From Acidobacteriota bacterium (lineage in GTDB: Bacteria; Acidobacteriota; Vicinamibacteria; Vicinamibacterales; UBA8438), in the NCBI GenBank assembly GCA_011523845.1, contig WTFV01000002.1:1-64000 (forward strand): 64,000 nucleotides of DNA, in the 5' to 3' direction. Made by a program: the position numbers and the translations under genes. Below, piece by piece: positions 9,103 to 17,774 of this stretch (position 1 is the first letter of the stretch; every line of letters begins with the position of its first letter). The notes under the pieces are model-generated. The model saw only the letters and a list, made by a program, of their open reading frames with translations. It did no database searches and had not been told where the DNA came from.

Positions 9103-10866
9103 ATGTCTTTTCCATTTCAGGTTTCTCCGCGACGCGCCACGTGTGTCGCGGCGCTCTGCGGAAGGTTCGCGGCGGCGGTGACGGTGCTGACGGTCATGGC
9201 GGCTGCCGGCGCGCCGACAGCGGCACAGGAGGCATCGTCCGGGGCCGTTCTGCCGGACGGCGGCATCCCCGTTACGAGCGATCTCGTGCACCGCGTCTGC
9301 GGGACGTGCCACCGCGCCGACGAGCAGCGGCGCATGAGCCGCATTTCCTACCAGCGCACCACGCCGGAAGGCTGGCAGCAGACCATCCGCCGCATGGTGC
9401 TGCTGAACGACCTGCAGATCGAGCCGGCCGATGCGCGTGAGGCGGTGCGCTATCTCGCGACGAACCACGGTCTGGCGCCCGAGGAGGCGCGGCTCGGGGC
9501 GTTCGAGGTCGAGCGCCGCAACATCGACTTCTACTACGAGGCCGACCCGGAGACGCAGCAGACCTGCAACCGCTGCCACTCGATGGGGCGGGTGCTGAAT
9601 CAGCGCCGGACGCTCGAAGAGTGGGAGCTGTTGACCGCGATGCACCGCGGCTACTACCCGCTCGCGGACGTGCAGTCGTTCCTCGTGGGCGACTGGCTCG
9701 GCGGGCCGGGGCCGGAGGCCGTCGAAGGCGACGATGACCGGACGGCGGTCGAACGCGCGGTGGCCCATCTCGCCGAGGTGTTCCCGCTCGATTCGCCGGC
9801 GTGGGCGAGCTGGTCGGCGAACATGCGGACGCCGCGGCTCGAGGGCACCTGGGCGCTGGTCGGCAACGAGCGGGGGCAGGGACCGGTGTACGGCGAGGTC
9901 GTCGTCGAGGCGAATCCCGCCGCGCCGGACGAGCTCGAGACGCGGGCGCGCTACACGTATCCGGCCCGCGACGTGGACGTCACCCGGACCGGGCAGGCGC
10001 TGGTCTATACGGGCTACCAGTGGCGCGGGCGGAGCACCAGCCCGGAGCACTTCAGCGCGCGCGAGGTGCTGTTCGTCTCGCGCGACCGCGACGAGATCGC
10101 GGGCCGCTGGTTCACCGGCGCCTACGACGAGCGCGGCATCGACGTGTTGCTGCGCAGAGTCGGGCCCGAGCCGATGATCACCGGCGTCTATCCGCCCGCG
10201 GTGCCCGTCACGGCGGGGGAGACGACCCTGCGGTTGTTCGGCGCCAACCTGCCGGACGGGCTCGACGCGGGGGCGATCGACCTCGGCGCGGGCCTGACCG
10301 TCACCGGCGTCAGCGGCCAGTCGTCGACGGCGGCGACGCTGCAGGTGACCGTGGCGCCGGACGCGCGGGTCGGCAGCCGGGACCTCTTCATCGGCCCGGC
10401 GGCGCTGACCGCGGCGGTCACCGTGTACGACGAGATCGACCGGCTGGAGGTGACCCCGGCGACCGGGCTCGCCCGCGTGGGCGGCGCGGCGTTCCCCAAG
10501 CAGTACGAGCGCTTCGAGGCGCGCGCCTGGCACGACGGTCCGGACGGCGAGCCGGGCACGGAAGACGACCTCGATCTCGGCATGCTGGCCGACGTCGACT
10601 GGAGCATGGAGGAGTACGCCGTCACCTTCGACGACGACGACACGGCGTTCGTCGGCACGCTCGGCGAGCACGGGGTGTTCGAGCCGGCCGTCGACGGTCC
10701 GAATCCGGAGCGGAGCGGCGAACGCAACAACGTCGGCGACGTCTGGGTGGTGGCGACGCTTGCCACGGCCCCGGACGGCACCGTGCTCGACCGGCCGCTC
10801 CGGGCGCGGGCGCATCTGCTGGTGACGGTGCCGCTGTACATCCGGCGGGGGGAAGCGGGCCAATGA
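9103..10866 (+). CDS. qhpA: Quinohemoprotein amine dehydrogenase alpha subunit (diheme)
   Basis: 587-residue periplasmic subunit that passes electrons from CTQ in the gamma subunit through two hemes c to outside acceptors. A signal peptide (TVLTVMAAAGAPTAAQEA) is followed by a diheme domain with two CxxCH sites: Cys66-Cys69-His70 (CGTCH) and Cys155-Cys158-His159 (CNRCH). The rest is a series of beta domains, one with an IPT/Ig-like look (PMITGVYPPAVPVTAGETTL), matching the multi-domain alpha subunits of Pseudomonas and Paracoccus. Its stop overlaps the qhpD start (ATGA), implying translational coupling. ATG 9103 places the signal peptide correctly. Confidence 0.92.
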   Translation: MSFPFQVSPRRATCVAALCGRFAAAVTVLTVMAAAGAPTAAQEASSGAVLPDGGIPVTSDLVHRVCGTCHRADEQRRMSRISYQRTTPEGWQQTIRRMVLLNDLQIEPADAREAVRYLATNHGLAPEEARLGAFEVERRNIDFYYEADPETQQTCNRCHSMGRVLNQRRTLEEWELLTAMHRGYYPLADVQSFLVGDWLGGPGPEAVEGDDDRTAVERAVAHLAEVFPLDSPAWASWSANMRTPRLEGTWALVGNERGQGPVYGEVVVEANPAAPDELETRARYTYPARDVDVTRTGQALVYTGYQWRGRSTSPEHFSAREVLFVSRDRDEIAGRWFTGAYDERGIDVLLRRVGPEPMITGVYPPAVPVTAGETTLRLFGANLPDGLDAGAIDLGAGLTVTGVSGQSSTAATLQVTVAPDARVGSRDLFIGPAALTAAVTVYDEIDRLEVTPATGLARVGGAAFPKQYERFEARAWHDGPDGEPGTEDDLDLGMLADVDWSMEEYAVTFDDDDTAFVGTLGEHGVFEPAVDGPNPERSGERNNVGDVWVVATLATAPDGTVLDRPLRARAHLLVTVPLYIRRGEAGQ

Positions 10867-12353
10867 CCCGGATCGCGCTCGGTGAATGTCATCCGTTCGA
10901 GGCCGCGGGCCGGCAGTTCCTGTACCTGGTCCCGAGCGCCGCGGTGTTCGCGCTCGACGAGGCGTCGGCTGCCGTCGTCGAGACGCTGCGCGGCGGGCAG
11001 CTTGCCGCGCCCGACCTCTATTCCCGTCTGGCGCCCCGCTTCGATCCGCGGACGGTCGAGGCCAGTCTCTCCGAGCTGGCGGGCGCGCGAGTCATTCAGC
11101 CGGTCGATCCCGCGCCGCCGGTCGTGCCGCCGCCGGAGCCGGCCCCGAACATCATCCCGCTGAAGCCGATTCCGCTCTCGACGCTGGTGGTCAACGTCAC
11201 GAACCGCTGCAACCTGAGCTGCGCGTACTGCTACGAGTACGGCGAGGACAGGATCGCCGAGCCGACCGCCGGCGGCATGCCGAAGCTGATGAGCGAGGAG
11301 ACGGCGCGCGCCAGCGTCGACTTCATGATCGAGCGCTCGGGCGGCAGCCCGGTGGTGCGGCTGACCTTCTTCGGCGGCGAGACGCTGCTGAACTTCGACG
11401 TGCTGGAGAAGACGATTCCGTACGCACGCCGCCGCGCCGCCGCGGCGGGCAAGCGGGTGGAGTTCAGCCTGACGACCAACGGCACGCTGCTGCGTCCGGA
11501 GGTCATCGAGTTCCTGGCCGACAACGACGTGGGGGTCACCATCTCCATCGACGGTCCCAAGGAGATGCAGGACAAGTTCCGCGTGTTCCACGACGGGCGG
11601 GGCAGCTACGACGTGGTGGCCCCGAAGGTGCGCGAGCTGCTCGGGCGGCACCGGTCGCGGCCGATCGGCGCGCGGGTGACGCTGACCTCCGACGTGCTCG
11701 ACATCACGCGCATCTACCGGCACCTGCGGGAGGAGGTCGGCTTCTGGGAGGTCGGCTTCGCGCCGGTGACCACCTCGCCGGGCCGCGCGCACGCCATCGG
11801 CGAGACCGGCTTCGACTCCATGCTGGCGCAGTTCCGGGAACTGGCGCACGAGTTCCTGGAAGCTGCGCTCGCCGGCCGGCACCACGGCTTCAGCAACGTG
11901 CGCGACACGGTCGAGGAGCTGCACAAGGGGGCCAGCAAGGCGCTGCCGTGCGGCGCAGGGCTCGGCCTGATGGGGGTGGCGACCAACGGGGACGTGGCGC
12001 TGTGCCACCGCTTCGCCGGCTCCGACGCCCACAAGCTGGGCACCGTGCGGGACGGGGTCGACGACACGGCGCAGACGGCGTTCCTCGACGCGCACCACAT
12101 CGACCGCAAGACCGACTGCCGGACCTGCTGGGCGCGACCGCTGTGCGCCGGCGGCTGTTACCACGAGGCGTACACGCGCTACGGCACCACGCAGGCGCCC
12201 AACCTGCACTACTGCGAGTGGATTCGCGGCTGGACCGAGACCTGCCTGGAGATCTACGGTGAGATCGCCGAGCGGAACCCCGCGTATCTGCGGCGGTTCG
12301 AGAACGGCGGCACGCCGGAAGAGGGGAACGATGACGCATCTCAGGCCCGTTAA
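10863..12353 (+). CDS. qhpD: QhpD-type radical SAM/SPASM crosslinking enzyme
   Basis: 496 residues. In characterised systems QhpD forms Cys-to-Asp/Glu thioether bonds within the gamma-subunit precursor, using SAM and Fe-S clusters in the cytoplasm. The sequence shows an N-terminal PqqD-like/RRE-like region (about 1-85), a Pro-rich linker, then the radical SAM site Cys116-x3-Cys120-x2-Cys123 (CNLSCAYC) and the SAM-binding stretch FFGGETLLN. The SPASM region (about 360-460) holds CGAGLG, ALCHRF, CRTCWARPLCAGGC and YCEW for the auxiliary clusters. ATGA overlap with qhpA and a 23-bp overlap with qhpC fit a tightly coupled operon. Confidence 0.93.
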   Translation: MTRIALGECHPFEAAGRQFLYLVPSAAVFALDEASAAVVETLRGGQLAAPDLYSRLAPRFDPRTVEASLSELAGARVIQPVDPAPPVVPPPEPAPNIIPLKPIPLSTLVVNVTNRCNLSCAYCYEYGEDRIAEPTAGGMPKLMSEETARASVDFMIERSGGSPVVRLTFFGGETLLNFDVLEKTIPYARRRAAAAGKRVEFSLTTNGTLLRPEVIEFLADNDVGVTISIDGPKEMQDKFRVFHDGRGSYDVVAPKVRELLGRHRSRPIGARVTLTSDVLDITRIYRHLREEVGFWEVGFAPVTTSPGRAHAIGETGFDSMLAQFRELAHEFLEAALAGRHHGFSNVRDTVEELHKGASKALPCGAGLGLMGVATNGDVALCHRFAGSDAHKLGTVRDGVDDTAQTAFLDAHHIDRKTDCRTCWARPLCAGGCYHEAYTRYGTTQAPNLHYCEWIRGWTETCLEIYGEIAERNPAYLRRFENGGTPEEGNDDASQAR

Positions 12354-12726
12354 CCAGAAGGCGGCCCGGATCGCCGCCGGGATCGCCGAGGCCCGGCGCC
12401 AGGCCGCGGCCGGGAACGGCCGGACGGCCGCCGGCGAGGATGGCCGGGTGGTGGCGCTGCAGGACAGTCCGGCGCAGCCGCCGCAGCAGGAGGGTCCGCA
12501 CATCCCGCTCGGCTGCAGCTTCATCTTCCTGCCGGGCTGGGAGGCGGACAGCAACGGCGGCGCGGCGGGACTGTGCCAGCCGGTCGAGCGCGACCTGTTC
12601 GACTGCCACCTCGGCTGCTTCTGGCCGGCGCAGGTGCCGGACCAGTTGAATCACGCGCCCGACTGGACGGGCAAATGCGCCGCGGCGCAGAAGGACTGGC
12701 GGAAGGTTGACCTCATATTCCCGTAA
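12331..12726 (+). CDS. qhpC: Quinohemoprotein amine dehydrogenase gamma subunit (CTQ precursor)
   Basis: 131-residue precursor of the catalytic subunit carrying cysteine tryptophylquinone and three thioether crosslinks. All crosslink residues are present at canonical spacing: Cys62-Glu71, Cys82-Asp88 and Cys96-Asp104, with Cys92-Trp98 as the CTQ pair (matching Cys7-Glu16, Cys27-Asp33, Cys41-Asp49 and Cys37-Trp43 of the mature reference subunit). The catalytic core FWPAQVPD is intact. A fifth cysteine, Cys116, has no counterpart that I recall. The region ahead of the mature domain is about 55 residues, versus 28 in Paracoccus, and should be the leader removed by QhpE. ATG 12331 overlaps the end of qhpD. 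Confidence 0.93.
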   Translation: MTHLRPVNQKAARIAAGIAEARRQAAAGNGRTAAGEDGRVVALQDSPAQPPQQEGPHIPLGCSFIFLPGWEADSNGGAAGLCQPVERDLFDCHLGCFWPAQVPDQLNHAPDWTGKCAAAQKDWRKVDLIFP

Positions 12727-12847
12727 TTGTGCCGGGCATCCGGACCCGACCGGGCGGCCGCGTGGCGAAGGATCTCCTCGCCGCGGCCGGCCGTGCAGGC
12801 ATGCCGGGCGTCCGGAGCCGGCTGGGCGGCGGTGCCTGCCACCGCAC

Positions 12848-13987
12848 GTGCGCGGAACGCGCGGGCGGCACGGAATCGGGTGGGTGATGGCCGCGCTGTG
12901 GGCGCTGCTCGTCCTGGCCGGCCAGCCGGCCCCGGCGCAGGAGGCGTCGTTGCCGCCGGAGGTGTCGGCCGGCGACGGCACGCTCTACCTCGGCGGGTTT
13001 CCCAGCCGCATCTTCGTGATCGACGAGGCAACCACCCGCGTCGTCGACGAGATCGCGGTGCCGCACGGCTCGCCGCGCGCGATGGTCGTGTCGGAGGACG
13101 GCGAGCGCTTCTACTTCCTCGACCCGACCATGGAGTACCTGACGACGGTCGACGTCGCCTCGCGGGAGGTCACCGACTCGTTCAGGTTCAGCGAGGGAAA
13201 CCGTACGGTGCGCATCCGGGGGTTCCGGGCGGCGCCTGACGGCCGGACCGCCATCCTGACGCTCGACACCGCGGTCAAGCGGATCGACCGCTTCGAGATC
13301 GAGCCGTACCGGCTGGTGGAGGTCGATCTCGAGACCCACGAGATCCTGCAGGACCTGCCGTGGCCGACGGGGGAGCCGACGCCCCGCTCACGTTTCCTCT
13401 ACTCGCCCGACGGCGAGTACGTGTACCACTTCGGCCGCGACGTGATCATCCTGGAGACCGAGGGTTTCACCGAGGTCGACCGCTGGTCCTTGCGCGAGCC
13501 GGTCCAGCCCGGCGTGGGGCCGATCCGGTTCGGGTTTTCCACCGACCTGATCTATGAGGAGCCCGGCTTCTTCACCAACCTGTTCACGCTGCACGACGAG
13601 GCGCAGGATCGCGACCTGATGGGCATCGCCCGCATCGATCTGCCGAACCGCGATGTCGACTTCTACACGCTGGGACCGTCCAGGGGCATCCAGTTCGCGC
13701 TGGCGCCGGGGCGGCGGACCGCCTACGGCCTGGAGAGCAGCATCGAGAGCTACGAATTCTGGACCTTCGATCTGGAGCAGCGCAGCATCGGCAACCGCCG
13801 GCAGGTCGCGGGACGGCCGCGCATGGCCCTCGACGTGAGCACCAACGGGGAGGTGCTGTACATCTCGTCCGCCGGCAACACCATCGACTTCTACGACGCC
13901 GCGTCGTTCGACTACCTCGACACGCTGGCGCTCGACGGCGACATGACGTCGGGGTTGATCATCATCCCGTCCTCGCCGGCGCCCTGA
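12848..13987 (+). CDS. qhpB: Quinohemoprotein amine dehydrogenase beta subunit (propeller)
   Basis: Periplasmic subunit predicted to form a seven-bladed beta propeller that packs against the gamma subunit near the substrate entrance. Blade-like repeats run through the protein (LYLGGFPSRIFVIDEATTRV, AMVVSEDGERFYFLDP, FLYSPDGEYVYHFG, ALDVSTNGEVLYI). The start is uncertain. ATG 12887 gives a signal sequence without positive charge; GTG 12848 adds an Arg-rich n-region before the hydrophobic core (VMAALWALLVLAGQPAPAQ), so I prefer it, though neither has a clear ribosome site. The 120-base gap after qhpC contains a degenerate direct repeat (about 12728-12757 and 12800-12829). Confidence 0.85.
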   Translation: MRGTRGRHGIGWVMAALWALLVLAGQPAPAQEASLPPEVSAGDGTLYLGGFPSRIFVIDEATTRVVDEIAVPHGSPRAMVVSEDGERFYFLDPTMEYLTTVDVASREVTDSFRFSEGNRTVRIRGFRAAPDGRTAILTLDTAVKRIDRFEIEPYRLVEVDLETHEILQDLPWPTGEPTPRSRFLYSPDGEYVYHFGRDVIILETEGFTEVDRWSLREPVQPGVGPIRFGFSTDLIYEEPGFFTNLFTLHDEAQDRDLMGIARIDLPNRDVDFYTLGPSRGIQFALAPGRRTAYGLESSIESYEFWTFDLEQRSIGNRRQVAGRPRMALDVSTNGEVLYISSAGNTIDFYDAASFDYLDTLALDGDMTSGLIIIPSSPAP

Positions 13988-13997
13988 CGCGAGACCG

Positions 13998-14066
13998 GGA
14001 GCTCGAGCCGCAGAACGCAATGGAGTGAGTTCTGAGGCGCGAGTTCCTGGGGCGGTGGGGGCCGGG
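13998..14066. repeat. REP-like hairpin repeat, degenerate copy
   Basis: Arms 13998-14016 and 14029-14047 pair at 16 of 19 positions around a 12-nt loop. The next 19 bases (14048-14066) match the flank after the perfect copy at 29926-29975 at 18 of 19 positions, so the repeated unit extends beyond the hairpin. It lies directly after qhpB. Confidence 0.6.
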
Positions 14067-14076
14067 GCCACAACCC

Positions 14077-14184
14077 GTTGTAACGAGTTTGGCGGCGCCG
14101 GACGCGTGCGCCGCATCGTACCAAGACCGCCACGCCGACGAGACCGACGTTGTAACGGGTTTGGCGGCGCCGGACGCGTGCGCC
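14077..14184. repeat. 36-bp direct repeat pair before qhpF
   Basis: Two 36-bp copies at 14077-14112 and 14149-14184, beginning GTTGTAACGAGTTTGGCGGC or GTTGTAACGGGTTTGGCGGC, differ at one base and are spaced 72 bp apart (start to start). Together with the REP-like hairpin they fill the 286-bp gap between qhpB and qhpF, interrupting an otherwise tight operon. The function is unknown. Confidence 0.75.
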
Positions 14185-14266
14185 TGCCGCAGCGACGGCG
14201 GCAGGCCGGGAGGCCGCGCCGCGGAAGTCGTGCTGGCGAGGACGACCCCGAGCCGGCGCGGGTGGA

Positions 14267-14292
14267 GCCCGTGGTGAAACGTCGCCACGGGC
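14267..14292. repeat. Perfect inverted repeat over the qhpF start
   Basis: GCCCGTGG (14267-14274) and CCACGGGC (14285-14292) form an 8-bp stem with a 10-nt loop. The candidate start GTG 14271 lies fully in the left arm, and GTG 14274 begins at its end. The left arm plus TGAA equals the terminal inverted repeat of the roughly 160-bp MITE-like element found elsewhere in the window, so this may be a collapsed copy. Confidence 0.5.
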
Positions 14293-16133
14293 TTCTGGAT
14301 CCCCAGTTCCGGCGCGCGCTGGCCTACGTCGCGCCGTACTGGCGGCGCCTCGCGCTGGTGGTGGTGCTCAGCCTCGCCAGCACCGCGGCGTCGCTGATCG
14401 TCCCGCTGCTCTCCCGCGACCTCATCGACGACGCGCTGCTCGCCGGCGACCGGGCGGTGCTGGTGCGCATCGTCGCGCTGTTCGTCGGCCTGACGCTGCT
14501 CGGCTTCCTGCTGAACGTCGCCAGCGGCCTGCGCTACACCCGCGTGTCGGCGGAGATCCTCTTCGACATGCGGCTCGATCTGTACCGCCACCTGCAGCGG
14601 CTCTCGCCCCGCTTCTACGCCCGCACGCGGCTGGGCGACATCGTCTCGCGCCTGAACAACGACATCGGCGAGATCCAGCGCGTGGCGGCCGAGGCCGCGC
14701 TCTCGTGGATCGGCAACCTGCTGTTCCTGGCCGGATCGGTCGGCATGATGATCTGGCTCGATCTGCGGCTGTTCCTGGCCGGCATCGCCGTGTTGCCGCT
14801 GAGCGTGTGGGCGCTGGTGGTCTACCGCCGTCGGCTCGAGGGGCGCGTGGCCACGTTCCGCGAGCGCAGCGCCGACATCGGGAGCTTTCTGATCGAGACG
14901 CTCTCGGCCATGAAGCTCGTGGTCACCGCCAACGCACAGGGGCGGGAGGCGGCGCGCTTCCGCGACCGGAACCAGGCGTTCATCGGCGCGCTGATGGCCA
15001 TGCAGCGGGTGACCTACCTGGCCGGCGGGCTACCCGGCGTGCTGCTGTCCGGCGGCCTGGGCGTCGTGTTTCTCTACGGGGGCTTCCGCTATCTGGACGG
15101 CACGCTCAGCATGGGGACGCTGGTGGCGTTCATGGCCTACCAGACGCGGCTGATGGCGCCGGTGCAGGGGCTGATGGGGCTCTACGCGAGTCTCGCCACC
15201 GCCAAGGTCTCGCTGGCGCGCGTCCACGAGATCGCGGATGCGCCCGTCGACGTGGAAGAAGCACCCGGAGCGGTAGCGCCCGCCGAAGGCCGCGGGGTGG
15301 TGGCGTTCGACGGGGTCAGCTTCTCGTTCGACCGCGGCGCACCGACGCTGGAGGACGTCTCGTTCACCGTGGCGCCGGGGGAGACCGTGGCCATCGTCGG
15401 CCGTAGCGGCGTCGGGAAGTCGACCGTGGCCGACCTGCTGCTGCGGCTCCTCGATCCGGACCGGGGCGCGGTCCGCCTCGACGGCCGCGACGTCCGGACG
15501 CTGCCGTTCGCGTTCCTGCGCCGGCACGTGGCGCTGGTGGAGCACGCGCCGTTCGTCTTTCACGCGTCGATGGCCGAGAACATCCGTTACGCGCGCCCGG
15601 ACGCAGCCGATGCCGAGGTGGAGGCGGCGGCCCGCGCGGCCGGGATCCACGACTTCATCGCCGGGCTCCCGGAGGGCTACGAGACCGTTGTGGGCGAGCG
15701 GGGGGCGGCGTTGTCGGCCGGGGAGCGGCAGCGCGTCGGCATCGCCCGTGCGCTGCTCGCCGATCCGACCGTGCTGGTGCTCGACGAGGCGACGGCCTCG
15801 CTGGATCCGGTCGCGGAGCGGCGCGTCGTCGACGGCTACGAGGCGCTCATGCGGCAACGGACGACGCTGCTCATCACGCATCGCTTCGGGCTCGCCCGGC
15901 GGGCCGACCGGGTCGTCGCCCTCGACGGGGCGCGCGTCGCCGAGATCGGGCCGCCGGCGGATCTGCTGGCGCGGGGCGGGGTTTTCGCGCGGCTGTTCGA
16001 ATCGCAGTTACGCACTCCGGAGCAGGGGGAAGCCGGACATTCCGGGGTGGTGGCCGGCTCGGCGGAGGAGAGCGAGTCGGCCGGGAAACAGGCCGAGGCT
16101 TCGTACGCCGGGGAGGCTGCGCCGGCACGGTAG
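14274..16133 (+). CDS. qhpF: QhpF-like ABC exporter (fused TMD-NBD)
   Basis: 619-residue half-transporter that should work as a homodimer in the inner membrane. The transmembrane domain covers about residues 20-300, with six helices (for example [20 protein letters not shown]). The nucleotide-binding domain has Walker [16 protein letters not shown] (about 380), signature [16 protein letters not shown], Walker [13 protein letters not shown] and the H-loop TTLLITHRF. In the qhp system the ABC protein is thought to export the modified gamma subunit. The frame is open upstream to 14025, but that part is Arg-rich and repeat-derived, so I start at GTG 14274 (GTG 14271 is also possible). Confidence 0.85.
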   Translation: MKRRHGLLDPQFRRALAYVAPYWRRLALVVVLSLASTAASLIVPLLSRDLIDDALLAGDRAVLVRIVALFVGLTLLGFLLNVASGLRYTRVSAEILFDMRLDLYRHLQRLSPRFYARTRLGDIVSRLNNDIGEIQRVAAEAALSWIGNLLFLAGSVGMMIWLDLRLFLAGIAVLPLSVWALVVYRRRLEGRVATFRERSADIGSFLIETLSAMKLVVTANAQGREAARFRDRNQAFIGALMAMQRVTYLAGGLPGVLLSGGLGVVFLYGGFRYLDGTLSMGTLVAFMAYQTRLMAPVQGLMGLYASLATAKVSLARVHEIADAPVDVEEAPGAVAPAEGRGVVAFDGVSFSFDRGAPTLEDVSFTVAPGETVAIVGRSGVGKSTVADLLLRLLDPDRGAVRLDGRDVRTLPFAFLRRHVALVEHAPFVFHASMAENIRYARPDAADAEVEAAARAAGIHDFIAGLPEGYETVVGERGAALSAGERQRVGIARALLADPTVLVLDEATASLDPVAERRVVDGYEALMRQRTTLLITHRFGLARRADRVVALDGARVAEIGPPADLLARGGVFARLFESQLRTPEQGEAGHSGVVAGSAEESESAGKQAEASYAGEAAPAR

Positions 16134-16251
16134 GCGAGGTCCACGTCGCATGGCCGGTGCATCGCTGCGGCGGGCGGTGGCGCTACGGGCCTGGAATGCG
16201 GCCTGTTCGGCCGTTCGTCGTGCGTCGGCGTCCAACTCCAGGCGAGGTCCG

Positions 16252-16947
16252 GTGACTTCAGCAGACCCAGCGCAACCGTTCGTCGTCGGGGTCATCGACA
16301 GCGGCATCCATCCGGACCACCCGCACATCGGCCCGGTTGCAGCCGGCGCGGGCTTCGACGGCGAGGGGAACCTCAATGACGACACCGTCGACCGCCTGGG
16401 CCATGGTACGGCTGTTGCCGCGGCGATCCAGGACTTCGCTCCCGCCGTTCATGTCTGCCCGCTGAGAGTCTTCGACCGCTCGCTCGACGCGTCGGTCGAG
16501 GCGTTGGTCGCGGCCATCGACTGGGCGGCGGCGCACGGGTTGCCGCTCGTGAACCTCAGCCTCGGCACGAATGACCGGTCCCGCGCCGGTGTGTTGGCGG
16601 ATGCGGTCGGGCGTGCGCACCAAGCCGGCGTCGTTATCGTGGCAGCCGGTTCCAACCGGGGCGTCGACTGGCTGCCCGGCACGCTCGATCTCGACGGCGT
16701 CGTCCGCGTCGAGCTCGACTGGGCGTACCCGCGCGGATCCCACAGGGTCACGGGTCCGCCCGAGGCTTCGGTTTTCCACACCTGCGGCTATCCGCGTCCG
16801 ATCCCTGGCGTCGATCCCGAACGGAACCTCAAGGGGCTGAGCTTCGCCGTGGCCAACGTCACCGGGATCGCGGCGCGGGCGATGCTCGGGAAGGGTCTGC
16901 GCGCCCCCGCCGCGGTTGTTTCCGAGCTCCGGCAGCGTGTTCGATGA
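16252..16947 (+). CDS. qhpE: QhpE-like subtilisin-family protease
   Basis: Serine protease of 231 residues from GTG 16252, or 265 from ATG 16150. The triad is complete: Asp in [14 protein letters not shown], His in [11 protein letters not shown] and Ser in [12 protein letters not shown], with the oxyanion Asn in [10 protein letters not shown]. It has no signal peptide, fitting the known cytoplasmic role of QhpE in cutting the leader from the crosslinked gamma subunit. It is short for a subtilisin, as expected for this branch. Residues between the two starts are Arg/Ala-rich with no domain, and each start has a similar GGCGAGG site, so the start stays open. It closes the qhp operon. Confidence 0.85.
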   Translation: MTSADPAQPFVVGVIDSGIHPDHPHIGPVAAGAGFDGEGNLNDDTVDRLGHGTAVAAAIQDFAPAVHVCPLRVFDRSLDASVEALVAAIDWAAAHGLPLVNLSLGTNDRSRAGVLADAVGRAHQAGVVIVAAGSNRGVDWLPGTLDLDGVVRVELDWAYPRGSHRVTGPPEASVFHTCGYPRPIPGVDPERNLKGLSFAVANVTGIAARAMLGKGLRAPAAVVSELRQRVR

Positions 16948-17048
16948 GGTGCAGGCGTGTTCAACGTCTGGACAGGAACAACGACCTGAGTTAGCCTGCG
17001 GAAGAGGGTCCGGCGTGCCGTTGGATAGTGAGAAGGGGGTAGTGGCAG

Positions 17049-17432
17049 TTGCCGTTGGTTGAGATGAATCTTCGTATCGGAACCCGCCAGGAGGACAGCA
17101 ACCTCTGGGTCGGATGGTGTCCGAGCATTGACGTTGCGTCGGTCGGCCGAACACGGGCGCAGGCGCGCGAAGCCGTAAAGGAGGCGATCGGCTTGTGGCT
17201 TGACACTTGCGGCGAGCTGGGGACGTTGCATGAGGCACTGCAGGAGGTAGGGTTCATGGTGGCTACGCGAGACGAGGTTCCGAGTGACAATCGCAAGTTG
17301 GATTTGGTAAAGATCGGGTCATGTTCATATATGAAGTCCGCTGACTACCTGCCTGATGAAGCATTCTGTGACGATATCTCCGGTGATTTCTCTGACTTTG
17401 CATATCAGCATCTCCTCGAAGCGCCGGCATGA
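17049..17432 (+). CDS. hicB: HicB-family antitoxin
   Basis: 127 residues. The N-terminal half is the HicB partial RNase H-like fold (MNLRIGTRQEDSNLWVGWCP, then DVASVGRTRAQAREAVKEAI), which binds and neutralises HicA; the C-terminal half is variable. Translation likely begins at TTG 17049, about ten bases after GAAGGGGG; an in-frame ATG lies at 17064. The stop overlaps the hicA ATG (ATGA). Base composition is clearly lower in GC than in the flanking genes, suggesting acquisition. Confidence 0.8.
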   Translation: MPLVEMNLRIGTRQEDSNLWVGWCPSIDVASVGRTRAQAREAVKEAIGLWLDTCGELGTLHEALQEVGFMVATRDEVPSDNRKLDLVKIGSCSYMKSADYLPDEAFCDDISGDFSDFAYQHLLEAPA

Positions 17433-17673
17433 AGAAGCGTCACACACACACAAGGACCTCGCCGGAATGTGTGAACAAGAAGGATGGGTTCTAAAGCGGC
17501 AACAAGGCAGCCACATGATCTATACGAAACCCGGATCGCCACGGCCGATAGTTGTGCCGAAATATGATGACCTTCCGCTTTTCATAGTCGCGAATATCCG
17601 ACGCCAGCTTGGCAAGGACGCTCCGGTTCCGCCACCACGACGGCCTCAGGGTAGGTCACGGCGCAGGAGGTGA
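17429..17673 (+). pseudogene. hicA: HicA toxin gene, out of frame by one CA unit
   Basis: HicA is a small dsRBD-fold mRNA interferase. The expected start is ATG 17429, coupled to the hicB stop, and it runs into a (CA)6 tract at 17441-17452. In that frame translation ends after 18 codons. With (CA)5 it would read MKKRHTHKDLAGMCEQEGWV and continue into the typical HicA body LKRQQGSHMIYTKPGSPRP with the catalytic His of GSH, about 80 residues in all. The body is intact to 17673. So the toxin is either switched off by slippage, mutated, or mis-sequenced. Translation from the internal ATG 17467 would lack the first helix. Confidence 0.75.
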
Positions 17674-17774
17674 GGACCATCTCGGCAATAGCCCGGTGGA
17701 GCGTGGCGCCCGCAGTGGCCGCCCGAGCCGCGAATGCCGAGGTGAAGAATTCGGATGCCCGAGGGAGTACGCCC

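Noticed and set aside
14077..14184. CRISPR array before qhpF
   Set aside because: Only two repeats with a 36-bp gap between them, no third unit, no cas genes and a repeat that is itself GC-rich with coding-like character.
14025..14270. N-terminal 80-residue extension of the QhpF exporter
   Set aside because: It is made of Arg/Gly-rich translation of the REP-like hairpin and 36-bp repeats, and ABC exporters of this type begin near the segment after 14274.
17356..17673. Intact hicA starting at 17356
   Set aside because: That start lies deep inside hicB and the first 30 codons encode hicB's other frame (HSVTISPVISLTLHIS), unlike any HicA N-terminus; the coupled ATG 17429 is the proper start.
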